Assembly: GCA_021821425.1 (NCBI GenBank)
Contig: JAKACL010000030.1
Span: 1-15,787 of the forward strand
From: Pseudomonadota bacterium
Lineage (GTDB): Bacteria; Pseudomonadota; Gammaproteobacteria; Burkholderiales; Thiobacillaceae
DNA length: 15,787 bases
Reading direction: 5' to 3'
The notes under the pieces are model-generated. The model saw nothing but the letters and a program-made list of their open reading frames with translations, ran no database searches and was not told the origin of the DNA. A program made the position numbers and the translations under genes. Position 1 is the stretch's first letter; every line of letters starts with the position of its first letter. Shown here in pieces: positions 7,636 to 14,314 of this stretch.

Positions 7636-8241
7636 TCAAAGCATTTGAGCAGCCAACTGGCGGTATTTTTGATCAAGCGCCGCCACTCTCTCGCTCAGTT
7701 CGGACAGTTCGCAATCCGTATTGATGATGTCATCGGCCCGTTTCAGGCGCTCTGCACGGCCAACCTGATTGCTCATCATCCCGCGTATTTGCTCCTCGCT
7801 CCAGCCGCCTCGCGCCAAAGCGCGCTTCACCTGGGTAGCCTCGTCGCAATCCACCACCAGCACCCGGTCCAGCATGGCATCGTACGCGCCCGTTTCCACC
7901 AGCAACGGAACGACGACCAAGGCATAAGGCGCGTGCGTCATCCCCAGCCTGCGCTCGACCTGGGCCCGAATAAGCGGGTGAAGGATCTCCTCCAGCCGAT
8001 GCCTGGCGCCGCCATCCGCCAGGATCAGCGCCCGCAAGGCGGCACGGTCGAGGCTGCCGTCGGCATTGAACACGGTTTCACCAAAGCATGCCCTTATCGC
8101 CGGCAGCGCCGCGCCACCACAGACCGTGAGTTCGCGTGAGATTTCGTCGGTGTCAATGACCGGCACCCGCAGGCGGACAAAGAGTTGGCTTACCGTGGTC
8201 TTGCCGGCCCCCAGCCCTCCGGTCATGCCCACCCTCAGCAT
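7636..8241 (-). CDS. coaE: Dephospho-CoA kinase
   Basis: CoaE phosphorylates the 3'-hydroxyl of dephospho-CoA with ATP, the final step of coenzyme A synthesis; it is normally essential. From the ATG at 8241 the product has 201 residues (E. coli 206). Seen: P-loop GGLGAGKTT (8-16), the substrate-side VIDTDEISREL, the HPLIR block, VVVPLLVETG, and the lid region with VKRALARGGWSEEQI followed by DDIINTDC. The P-loop is slightly unusual (GLGAGKT; GIGSGKS is common) but keeps the Walker lysine K14. The ATG overlaps the pilD stop as TGATG; a GTG one codon earlier (8244) is the only alternative. It lies in the pilD-coaE-zapD-yacG run, as in many relatives. Confidence 0.95.
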   Translation of the reverse strand: MLRVGMTGGLGAGKTTVSQLFVRLRVPVIDTDEISRELTVCGGAALPAIRACFGETVFNADGSLDRAALRALILADGGARHRLEEILHPLIRAQVERRLGMTHAPYALVVVPLLVETGAYDAMLDRVLVVDCDEATQVKRALARGGWSEEQIRGMMSNQVGRAERLKRADDIINTDCELSELSERVAALDQKYRQLAAQML

Positions 8242-9095
8242 CACAGGCTGCGCAGATAGGCCTGTGTCAGCTCGGCGCCGAAAAACAGCGCGGCCACACC
8301 GCCGCCAGCGAGATAGGGGCCGAAAGGAATGGGAACCCGGCGATCATGCTTGACGAGAACGATCATGGAGATGCCCACGATGGCGCCAACCAGGGAAGAG
8401 AGCAGGATGACCACCGGCAGCAACTGCCATCCCAGCCAGGCGCCGATTGCTGCAAGCAGCTTGAAGTCGCCATAGCCCATGCCCTCCTTGCCGGTGGCGA
8501 GCTTGAACAGCCAATAGATGCTCCACAGCGAGATATAGCCCGCCATGGCGCCAATCACGGCCGACTGCAAGCTGGCAAACACACCGAACAGGTTGATCAG
8601 GAGGCCGCCCCACAAGAGCGGCAAAGTGAGGTCATCCGGCAGCAGCGTGGTATCAAGGTCGATGAACGCCAGCGCAATCAGCGCCCAAACCAGGAAAAGC
8701 CCGCCGAGGGTGGCCAGCCCGAAACCGAACTTCCAGGCGACCGCCAGCGAAAGCAGGGCGGACAACAGCTCAACCAGGGGATAGCGTGCGCTGATGGGCA
8801 CGCCGCAGGCAGAGCAGCGCCCGCGCAGCCACAGCCAGGAAATGACCGGAATGTTCTCCAGTGCAGTGATCCGGTGGCCGCATGAAGGGCAGGAAGAACG
8901 CGGCGTCGAAAGGGTGTAGGCCGGGCAAACCTCCACGGTTTCGCCCCGCAGCTCCGCGCACTGGCTGCGCCAGTCCGCCTCCAGCATGCGCGGCAGGCGA
9001 TGGATGACCACATTGAGAAAACTGCCGACTGCCAGGCCCAATAAAAAAACCAGCCCTGAAAACAGGGCTGGTTCGGTGCTAGTCCAGCCTATCAT
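8241..9095 (-). CDS. pilD: Type IV prepilin peptidase / N-methyltransferase
   Basis: PilD cleaves the leader of type IV prepilins and pseudopilins at the inner membrane and methylates the new N-terminus. The product has 284 residues, typical for the family. Seen: GSFLNVVIHRLPRMLE (24-39); a zinc-binding loop C69-x2-C72 and C94-x2-C97 in the N-terminal cytosolic methylase domain; about seven to eight membrane segments; catalytic aspartates D146 (FIDLDTTLLPDDLTLP) and D210 (GMGYGDFKLL), the aspartyl protease pair. The ATG at 9095 overlaps the pilC stop as ATGA (4 bp), implying translational coupling. Odd: a perfect intrinsic-terminator hairpin with a U-run is embedded in codons 8-19. Downstream it overlaps coaE by one base (TGATG). 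Confidence 0.97.
   Translation of the reverse strand: MIGWTSTEPALFSGLVFLLGLAVGSFLNVVIHRLPRMLEADWRSQCAELRGETVEVCPAYTLSTPRSSCPSCGHRITALENIPVISWLWLRGRCSACGVPISARYPLVELLSALLSLAVAWKFGFGLATLGGLFLVWALIALAFIDLDTTLLPDDLTLPLLWGGLLINLFGVFASLQSAVIGAMAGYISLWSIYWLFKLATGKEGMGYGDFKLLAAIGAWLGWQLLPVVILLSSLVGAIVGISMIVLVKHDRRVPIPFGPYLAGGGVAALFFGAELTQAYLRSL
9042..9073 (-). terminator. Intrinsic terminator-like hairpin inside the 5' coding region of pilD
   Basis: On the minus strand an 11-bp perfect stem (AACCAGCCCTG with CAGGGCTGGTT; forward 9063-9073 and 9048-9058) closes a 4-nt TTTT loop. It is followed directly by TTTTTATT (forward 9047 down to 9040). This is the full form of a Rho-independent terminator in the sense direction of the pilB-pilC-pilD transcript, 22 nt after the pilD start. 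It encodes roughly EPALFSGLVFLL of the first membrane helix. It could act as a translation-dependent attenuator or cause partial termination. Confidence 0.6.
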
Positions 9096-10315
9096 TCGCC
9101 ACCAATCACCGAGCCCATCTTGAAGATTGGCAGGTACATGGCGATCACCAGGCCGCCGATCAGGCCGCCCAGCACCACCATGATCATGGGTTCGATCAGG
9201 CTGGCGATGGCGTCCACAGCATCGTCCACTTCACGCTCGTAAAAATCCGCCACCTTGCCCAGCATGGAATCGAGCGCACCCGACTCTTCGCCGATCGAAC
9301 TCATCTGCAGCACCATGTTGGGGAAACGGCCAGTCCCCTGCATGGCAACAGTGAGCGAAGTGCCGGTCGCCACCTCTGCGCGAATCTTTTCCGTGGCTTC
9401 GACAAAAAGCTGGTTGCCGGCCGCGCCGCCAACGGAGTCCAGGGCATCCACCAGCGGCACGCCGGCCGCAAACATGGTGGACAAGGTACGGGTCCAGCGC
9501 GCGATGGTGGCCTTTTCGATCACCGAACCGAATATCGGCAAGCGCAGCATGAGCTTATCCATGAAGCGCTGCACCTGCTTGGAACTCTTCCATAGACGCA
9601 AAAAACCGTAAATGGCAGCGCCGATCCCGCCGAAAATGAGGTACCAGTACGCCACGAAGAAATCCGACATCTTCATGACCAGCAAGGTCGGCGCCGGCAA
9701 GTCCGCGCCAAAGCCGGAGAACAGTTCCTTGAATGCCGGAATCACGAAAATCATGATGGCGGCCGTGACGATGAATGCCACCACGATCACCGCCGCCGGA
9801 TAGAACAGGGCAGACTTGATCTTGCCCTTGATGGCGAGAATCTTTTCCTTGTAGGTTGCCAGCCGGTCCAGCACGTCTTCCAGGATACCGGCCTGTTCGC
9901 CCGCCTCAACGAGGTTGACGAAAAGCGCATCGAAATGCCTGGGGTGCTTGGAGAAAGCCTGAGACAGACTGTTGCCTCTTTCGATGTCCGATTTCACCTC
10001 CGCCAGGAGGTTCTGCACCGCCGGGTTAGCGGCCCCGCGGCCAACGATGTCGAACGACTGCAGCAGGGGCACGCCCGCCTTCATCATCACCGCCAACTGG
10101 CGGGTGAACAGGGTGATGTCCTTTTCCTTGATCGAGCCCGCCTTGGCAAACAGCTTGCTCTGCTTTTTCACCTTGATGTCGCTGAGGCCCTGTCTGCGCA
10201 ATTGCGCAGACACCTGCGCCTCGCCGGCAGCCAGCATCGACCCGCTCATTTTCTTGCCAGTCTTGTCCTTGCCCTCCCAGGTAAAAGTGGCATTCTTGGT
10301 CGCTGCAACTGCCAT
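9092..10315 (-). CDS. pilC: Type IV pilus inner-membrane platform protein PilC (GspF family)
   Basis: PilC is the polytopic platform on which the PilB ATPase acts to polymerise pilin. The product has 407 residues, the usual size. Seen: an N-terminal cytosolic segment starting FTWEGKDKTGKKMSG, and two homologous GspF domains (about 66-190 and 268-392). Each domain contains the repeat theme TRQL/TRTL followed by AGVPLxxxxD and a GEExG-like motif (VEAGEQAGILEDVL; IGEESGALDSML). Three membrane segments lie at about 172-195, 221-241 and 375-398. It starts with ATG 26 bp after pilB, preceded by a GGGGGA site 6 nt upstream. The stop overlaps the pilD ATG. Confidence 0.97.
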   Translation of the reverse strand: MAVAATKNATFTWEGKDKTGKKMSGSMLAAGEAQVSAQLRRQGLSDIKVKKQSKLFAKAGSIKEKDITLFTRQLAVMMKAGVPLLQSFDIVGRGAANPAVQNLLAEVKSDIERGNSLSQAFSKHPRHFDALFVNLVEAGEQAGILEDVLDRLATYKEKILAIKGKIKSALFYPAAVIVVAFIVTAAIMIFVIPAFKELFSGFGADLPAPTLLVMKMSDFFVAYWYLIFGGIGAAIYGFLRLWKSSKQVQRFMDKLMLRLPIFGSVIEKATIARWTRTLSTMFAAGVPLVDALDSVGGAAGNQLFVEATEKIRAEVATGTSLTVAMQGTGRFPNMVLQMSSIGEESGALDSMLGKVADFYEREVDDAVDAIASLIEPMIMVVLGGLIGGLVIAMYLPIFKMGSVIGGE

Positions 10316-10341
10316 GTTTGTCCCCCAGTTTTTCGTTTACA

Positions 10342-12063
10342 TCACATGTTGGTGACGGCTTCCACTTCTTCCAGCGAAGTGGCACCGCTCTTGACCTTTA
10401 ACAGGCCGGCCTGACGCAAGTCCTTTACCCCCTCGCGCCGCGCCTGTTCGGCAATATCCATGGCCGAACCGTTCTTCAGAATAATGCGCTGCATTTCTTC
10501 GGTGATGGGCATGACTTGGTAAATACCGGTCCGCCCCTTGTAGCCAGAGCCCTGGCAGATCTCACAACCGCCTGGCTGATATGGCTGCCAGCTGCCATCC
10601 AGTTCCTCTTCCCTGAAACCGGCTCGCAGCAAGGCTTCTTTGGGAATGTCTGTGGGTTTCTTGCAGGAGCAGAGTTTCCGCGCCAAGCGCTGCGCGGTAA
10701 TGCAGATCACCGATGAAGCGACGTTGAATGGCGCCACCCCCATATTCAAGAGGCGGGTCAAAGTACCCGGCGCATCGTTGGTGTGCAGGGTGGACAGCAC
10801 CATGTGGCCGGTTTGCGCAGCCTTGATGGCGATGTCTGCGGTTTCCAGGTCACGAATTTCGCCCACCATGATCACATCCGGATCCTGGCGCAGGAAGGAT
10901 TTCAGTGCAGCCGCAAAAGTCAGACCCGCCTTGTCGTTGACATTGACCTGGTTGATGCCCGGCAGCTGGATTTCCGCCGGGTCTTCCGCCGTGGAAATGT
11001 TGACGCCGGGTTGGTTCAGGATGTTGAGGCAGGTATACAGCGAAACCGTCTTGCCGGAACCGGTCGGGCCGGTCACCAGCACCATGCCGTAAGGACGCTG
11101 CACCGCATTGAGCAGAATCTCCTTCTGCCAAGGCTCGTAGCCGAGCGCGTCGATGCCCAGCTGTGCACTGGTCGGATCGAGAATACGCATGACGATCTTC
11201 TCGCCGAACAGCGTGGGCAACGTGCTGACACGGAAATCGATGGCGCGGTTCTTGGTCAGCACCATCTTCACGCGACCATCCTGGGGAATGCGTTTTTCCG
11301 AAATGTCCAGCCTGGAGATGACCTTGATGCGCGAAGCGATTTTCTCCTTGATCGCAAGCGGTGGCTGGGCGACCTCGTAAAGTATGCCGTCGCGACGATA
11401 GCGGATGCGGTAGAACTTTTCGTATGGTTCGAGGTGAATGTCGGAGGCCCCGGTATTGATGGCATCCAGCATGATTTTTTGCAAATAGCGGACGACCGGA
11501 GCATCGTCGATCTCGATGCCGCCGGTACCCTCGGCCGATTCGGCCGCATCTTCATCGGCAAACTCGAGATTGAGGTCCTCGGCCTGCAGCACCGCCATGG
11601 TGTTGTCCGCGGCCTCGGCCACTTTCTCGACCAGCTTGCCCAGCTTGTCGTCCTCGACCACCACCGGCTCGATGGTCAGGCCCGTCTGGAACTTGATTTC
11701 GTCCAGCGCCTGCAGGTTGGTGGGGTCGGAAGTCCCGACAAAAAGCTTGTTGCCGCGCTTGTACAGCGCCACCATGCGGCGCTTTTGTGCCAATTTTGAA
11801 TCCAGCACGTTCTGCGGCAGCGACTCGGGGTCGACCGCACTCAGATCGAACAGCGGATAACCAAAGGCGCTGGCGGCAAATTCCGCAATCTGGATCGCCT
11901 TGTACTTGCGCCCCTTCAGCAGTTCGGTGACAAAGCTGTCGCCGCTGCTCGCCGCCTTGCTCCAGATGCTTTCCGCATCCGGCTCGCTCAGCAACCCTTG
12001 TGACACCAAGGTTCTGGCGAGGCCGGTGAGGGGAGAATGGGTAGAATTGGTAACCGCAGCCAT
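10342..12063 (-). CDS. pilB: Type IV pilus assembly (extension) ATPase PilB
   Basis: PilB is the hexameric cytosolic ATPase that powers pilus extension through PilC. The product has 573 residues. Seen: N-terminal MshEN/GspE-N domain (about 15-150); ASDIHLEP (206-213); Walker A GPTGSGKT (332-339); an Asp box near STAEDPAE; Walker B in DPDVIMVGEIRD (394-405); His box TGHMVLSTLHTNDA (418-431); and a cysteine pair region C465/C467 and C500/C503 in a zinc-binding insert. The first pair is CxC rather than the CxxC I expect from GspE. TLHTNDA and PDVIMVGEIRD separate it from retraction ATPases (PilT), which are shorter and lack the N-domain. The ATG at 12063 has no Shine-Dalgarno. It lies 55 bp after corC, a gap that contains a possible promoter. 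Confidence 0.97.
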   Translation of the reverse strand: MAAVTNSTHSPLTGLARTLVSQGLLSEPDAESIWSKAASSGDSFVTELLKGRKYKAIQIAEFAASAFGYPLFDLSAVDPESLPQNVLDSKLAQKRRMVALYKRGNKLFVGTSDPTNLQALDEIKFQTGLTIEPVVVEDDKLGKLVEKVAEAADNTMAVLQAEDLNLEFADEDAAESAEGTGGIEIDDAPVVRYLQKIMLDAINTGASDIHLEPYEKFYRIRYRRDGILYEVAQPPLAIKEKIASRIKVISRLDISEKRIPQDGRVKMVLTKNRAIDFRVSTLPTLFGEKIVMRILDPTSAQLGIDALGYEPWQKEILLNAVQRPYGMVLVTGPTGSGKTVSLYTCLNILNQPGVNISTAEDPAEIQLPGINQVNVNDKAGLTFAAALKSFLRQDPDVIMVGEIRDLETADIAIKAAQTGHMVLSTLHTNDAPGTLTRLLNMGVAPFNVASSVICITAQRLARKLCSCKKPTDIPKEALLRAGFREEELDGSWQPYQPGGCEICQGSGYKGRTGIYQVMPITEEMQRIILKNGSAMDIAEQARREGVKDLRQAGLLKVKSGATSLEEVEAVTNM

Positions 12064-12071
12064 GATTGTTA

Positions 12072-12100
12072 AATGTATAGACAGCCTGTTATCGGCTCAA
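12072..12100 (-). promoter_or_regulatory. Candidate promoter upstream of pilB
   Basis: On the minus strand TTGAGC (forward 12095-12100), a 17-nt spacer and TACATT (forward 12072-12077) match sigma-70 at 4 of 6 positions each; an overlapping TATACA is an alternative -10. The start would fall within a few bases of the pilB ATG, giving an almost leaderless mRNA. The evidence is weak. Confidence 0.25.
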
Positions 12101-12118
12101 GTCGGCAAAAGTTAAGCC

Positions 12119-13411
12119 TTAAGCCCCGGCGGCTTTCGCCTGCCCCGCCGATACCGCCTCAATTCGGGCAACTTTCACTGCCCGATCCTGGGTTTGCACG
12201 ATTTCTATGGGCGTGTCGCCTATTTTGACACTGACACCCGCCTCAGGGATGTCTTCCAGGTGCTCGAGCAGCAGCCCGTTGAGGGTTTTGGGCCCGTCCA
12301 GGGGGAAATCCAGACCCAGTTTGCGGTTGATGTGCCTCACCAGCGCGGAGCCTTCGACCAGCCAGCTGCCGTCCTCCATCTGCCGCAGCCAGCCGGTCTG
12401 CGCCGGTGCCTGGGTGGTGAATTCGCCGACCATTTCCTCCAGCAGGTCTTCCATGGTGACCAGTCCCTGCAATTCGCCATATTCGTCCACCACCAGGGCA
12501 AGACGCTTCTGGTTTTCCTGGAACTGGCGCAATTGCTTGAACAAGGGGGTGCCGGCAGGAACAAAGTAGGGTTCCTGCAGCACCTCGCGCAGCGCATCGG
12601 GGGTGAATTCACCGCTTGCCAGCGCATGCAGCACGCGGCGCACGTGCAAAATGCCGACTATGCGATCCAGCGAATTCTCGTAGACAAGCAGGCGCGTGTG
12701 GTGGCTGGTGGCGATCTGCTGGCTGATCCGTTCGGGCTCGTCCGCAAGATCGATTGCCTCTATCTGGCTGCGCGGCGTCATGACGTCGTCGACCGTGATG
12801 CTTTCCAGTCCCAGCAGGTTGAGCAGAATACGCCGATGCTCCTTAGGCAGCAGCTTGGCGGATTCCAGCACCACGGTGCGCAATTCCTCGAGGCCGAGCA
12901 TGTTGCCGCTCTCTTCCTGCCTGGGTTTGATGCGCAGAATCTTGAGCAATCCCTGCACAAACAGGTTGACGAACCACACTGCAGGATAGGCCAACTTGAG
13001 CAGCGGAGCCAGCACGAGGCTTGCCGGATAGGCGATTTGCTCTGAATAAGACGCGCCGATGACCTTGGGGGTCACTTCGCTGAACACCAGAATCAGAAAA
13101 GTCAGGATCAGCGTCGCCACGGAAAGCGCGACCTCCCCCTGCCCGAAAAGCCTGATGGTAAGAATGGCGGATATCATGCCGGAAGCCGCATTGACCAGGT
13201 TGTTGCCCAGCAAAACCACGCCCAGCAGCTTGTCGGTCTGGCCCAGCAAGACCAGGGTACGCCGCGCTCCCTTATGCCCCTGCTCCGCCTTGTGCTTTAG
13301 GCGATAGCGGTTGATCGCCATCATGGCCGTTTCGCTGGCCGAGAAAAAGGCCGACACCAGCAGCAGAACTGCCAGAATGCTAAATAGCGTGCCTGTCGGG
13401 ATCGAGTCCAA
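12119..13411 (-). CDS. CNNM/CBS-domain membrane protein, HlyC/CorC family (CorB/YfjD-like)
   Basis: The product has 430 residues. An N-terminal CNNM (DUF21) membrane domain (about 1-190) contains FFSASETAMMAINRYRLKH, the conserved LLGNNLVNAASG and SEVTPKVIGASYSEQIAYP. A tandem CBS pair (about 205-330) follows, with DDVMTPRSQIEAID and VVDEYGELQGLVTMEDLLEE. A C-terminal CorC_HlyC transporter-associated domain (about 340-425) completes it. Members are linked to Mg2+ (or Co2+) export or homeostasis, with CBS domains sensing nucleotides; the exact substrate here is inferred. The start is a TTG at 13411, required because an in-frame TGA lies 24 nt upstream and the next ATG is inside the first helix. 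The order ypjD-corB(yfjD)-like beside ffh is the same as in E. coli. Confidence 0.9.
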   Translation of the reverse strand: MDSIPTGTLFSILAVLLLVSAFFSASETAMMAINRYRLKHKAEQGHKGARRTLVLLGQTDKLLGVVLLGNNLVNAASGMISAILTIRLFGQGEVALSVATLILTFLILVFSEVTPKVIGASYSEQIAYPASLVLAPLLKLAYPAVWFVNLFVQGLLKILRIKPRQEESGNMLGLEELRTVVLESAKLLPKEHRRILLNLLGLESITVDDVMTPRSQIEAIDLADEPERISQQIATSHHTRLLVYENSLDRIVGILHVRRVLHALASGEFTPDALREVLQEPYFVPAGTPLFKQLRQFQENQKRLALVVDEYGELQGLVTMEDLLEEMVGEFTTQAPAQTGWLRQMEDGSWLVEGSALVRHINRKLGLDFPLDGPKTLNGLLLEHLEDIPEAGVSVKIGDTPIEIVQTQDRAVKVARIEAVSAGQAKAAGA

Positions 13412-13446
13412 AAGGAGAGTGCCCTGATTTCAGTCGTTAGGACGGG

Positions 13447-14250
13447 TCAACGCTGCAGCAGCACTTCCAGCACGAACTTGCTGCCCACATAGGCCAGCAG
13501 CAGCATCACGAAGCCGGTGATGGTCCAGCGCACGGCCAGCCGTCCGCGCCAGCCCCAGATCGCCCGTCCAGCCAGCAGGGCACCGAAAACCAGCCAGGAG
13601 AGCAGCGCGAAGAAGGTCTTGTGGCTCAGGCTCATGGCCTTGCCGAAGATTTCCTCGGAAAACAGGATTCCGCTCCCCAGGGCCAGGGTCAACAGGATAA
13701 AGCCCGCCCAGATCAGTTTGAACAGAACCGACTCAAGGGTCAGCAAGGGCGGCATGCCAGGCATGCTGGCGGCAGCAGCTCCCTGATGCAGCCTTTTTTC
13801 GAAAGCCGACATCAGCACGGCCTGCAAGGCGGCAATGAACAGCAGGCAGTAGGCCAGCAGCGACAAAACAAGGTGCAGGCGAAAACCGAAGGTGTGCGAG
13901 AAAGGCACGGCACGCTCATCCGGCAAGGCGAGCGGGAACAGCACGCCGATGGCAGCAGCGGCGGCAACCCAGCCCTGGATGCCGGGCAGCGGCACCCTCA
14001 GCGCAGTCAATGCATAAACCGACACGGAAAGCCAGGCGATCAGGGACACCGCATTGGAGAAGCCGAGATGCACGGCATCCGGCTGGAACACGCTCACCCC
14101 AAGGAGTGCGGCATGAATCACAATGCCGGCCAGCAGCAAAACCGAGACCCACAGCGGGCTGCGCGCTTGGGCGGCGTGCCGCAGGAACTGCCAGGCGGAA
14201 AGCGCATACAAGCCCGCGACCAAAAAGGATGAAAGTGCGAAAACCGGCAT
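13447..14250 (-). CDS. ypjD: CcsA/YpjD-type inner-membrane protein (cytochrome c assembly family)
   Basis: The product has 267 residues from the ATG at 14250, close to E. coli YpjD (263). It has about eight hydrophobic segments and belongs to the CcmC/CcsA-like cytochrome c assembly family, with His in GIVIHAALL and in FRLHLVLSLLAY and a later LSHKTFFALLSW. These histidines resemble heme-ligand positions of the family, but a heme-handling role is not proven for YpjD. The start at 14250 is preferred over an ATG at 14286: it gives the compact MPVFALSSFLVAGLYALSAW N-terminus, has AAGGAG upstream, and a -10 box overlaps the earlier ATG. It is the first gene of the long minus-strand block, 35 bp before corC, and divergent from ffh. 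Confidence 0.88.
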   Translation of the reverse strand: MPVFALSSFLVAGLYALSAWQFLRHAAQARSPLWVSVLLLAGIVIHAALLGVSVFQPDAVHLGFSNAVSLIAWLSVSVYALTALRVPLPGIQGWVAAAAAIGVLFPLALPDERAVPFSHTFGFRLHLVLSLLAYCLLFIAALQAVLMSAFEKRLHQGAAAASMPGMPPLLTLESVLFKLIWAGFILLTLALGSGILFSEEIFGKAMSLSHKTFFALLSWLVFGALLAGRAIWGWRGRLAVRWTITGFVMLLLAYVGSKFVLEVLLQR

Positions 14251-14259
14251 TGGTAGAAT
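14251..14259 (+). promoter_or_regulatory. Extended -10 promoter element for ffh
   Basis: TGG-TAGAAT matches the TGnTATAAT extended -10 (hexamer 5 of 6). It places a start near 14266, about 49 nt before ffh. No -35 is obvious, which is acceptable for the extended type. It lies immediately upstream of the preferred ypjD start on the other strand. Confidence 0.5.
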
Positions 14260-14262
14260 AGT

Positions 14263-14268
14263 CTCCTT
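14263..14268 (-). promoter_or_regulatory. Shine-Dalgarno AAGGAG for ypjD
   Basis: AAGGAG on the minus strand lies 12 nt before the ATG at 14250. This is slightly long but the only strong site here, and it is inside the coding sequence if the 14286 start were used. It helps decide the start. Confidence 0.5.
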
Positions 14269-14277
14269 GAGATTCGG

Positions 14278-14306
14278 ATTATCCATGCCTCACGGCGTGG
14301 CAACAA
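14278..14306 (-). promoter_or_regulatory. Candidate sigma-70 promoter for the ypjD-corC(-pil) block
   Basis: On the minus strand TTGTTG (forward 14301-14306), a 17-nt spacer and GATAAT (forward 14278-14283; 5 of 6 to TATAAT) would start transcription near 14271. That leaves a 20-nt leader that carries AAGGAG ahead of the ATG at 14250. Confidence 0.4.
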
Positions 14307-14314
14307 GGAACGCC

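Noticed and set aside
7126..8139. 337-codon open frame antisense to zapD and coaE
   Set aside because: It spans two well-identified genes on the opposite strand and has no domain signature.
10783..11799. 338-codon open frame antisense to pilB
   Set aside because: It lies wholly inside pilB, with no domain or ribosome binding site; typical GC-rich shadow frame.
12112..12125. Tandem TTAAGCC repeat at the corC stop
   Set aside because: Two 7-bp copies only; it probably arose by chance or slippage and has no further structure.
14123..14314. N-terminal extension of ffh
   Set aside because: It is antisense to ypjD; MFENLSGRL is the standard Ffh start and has its own AAGGAA site.
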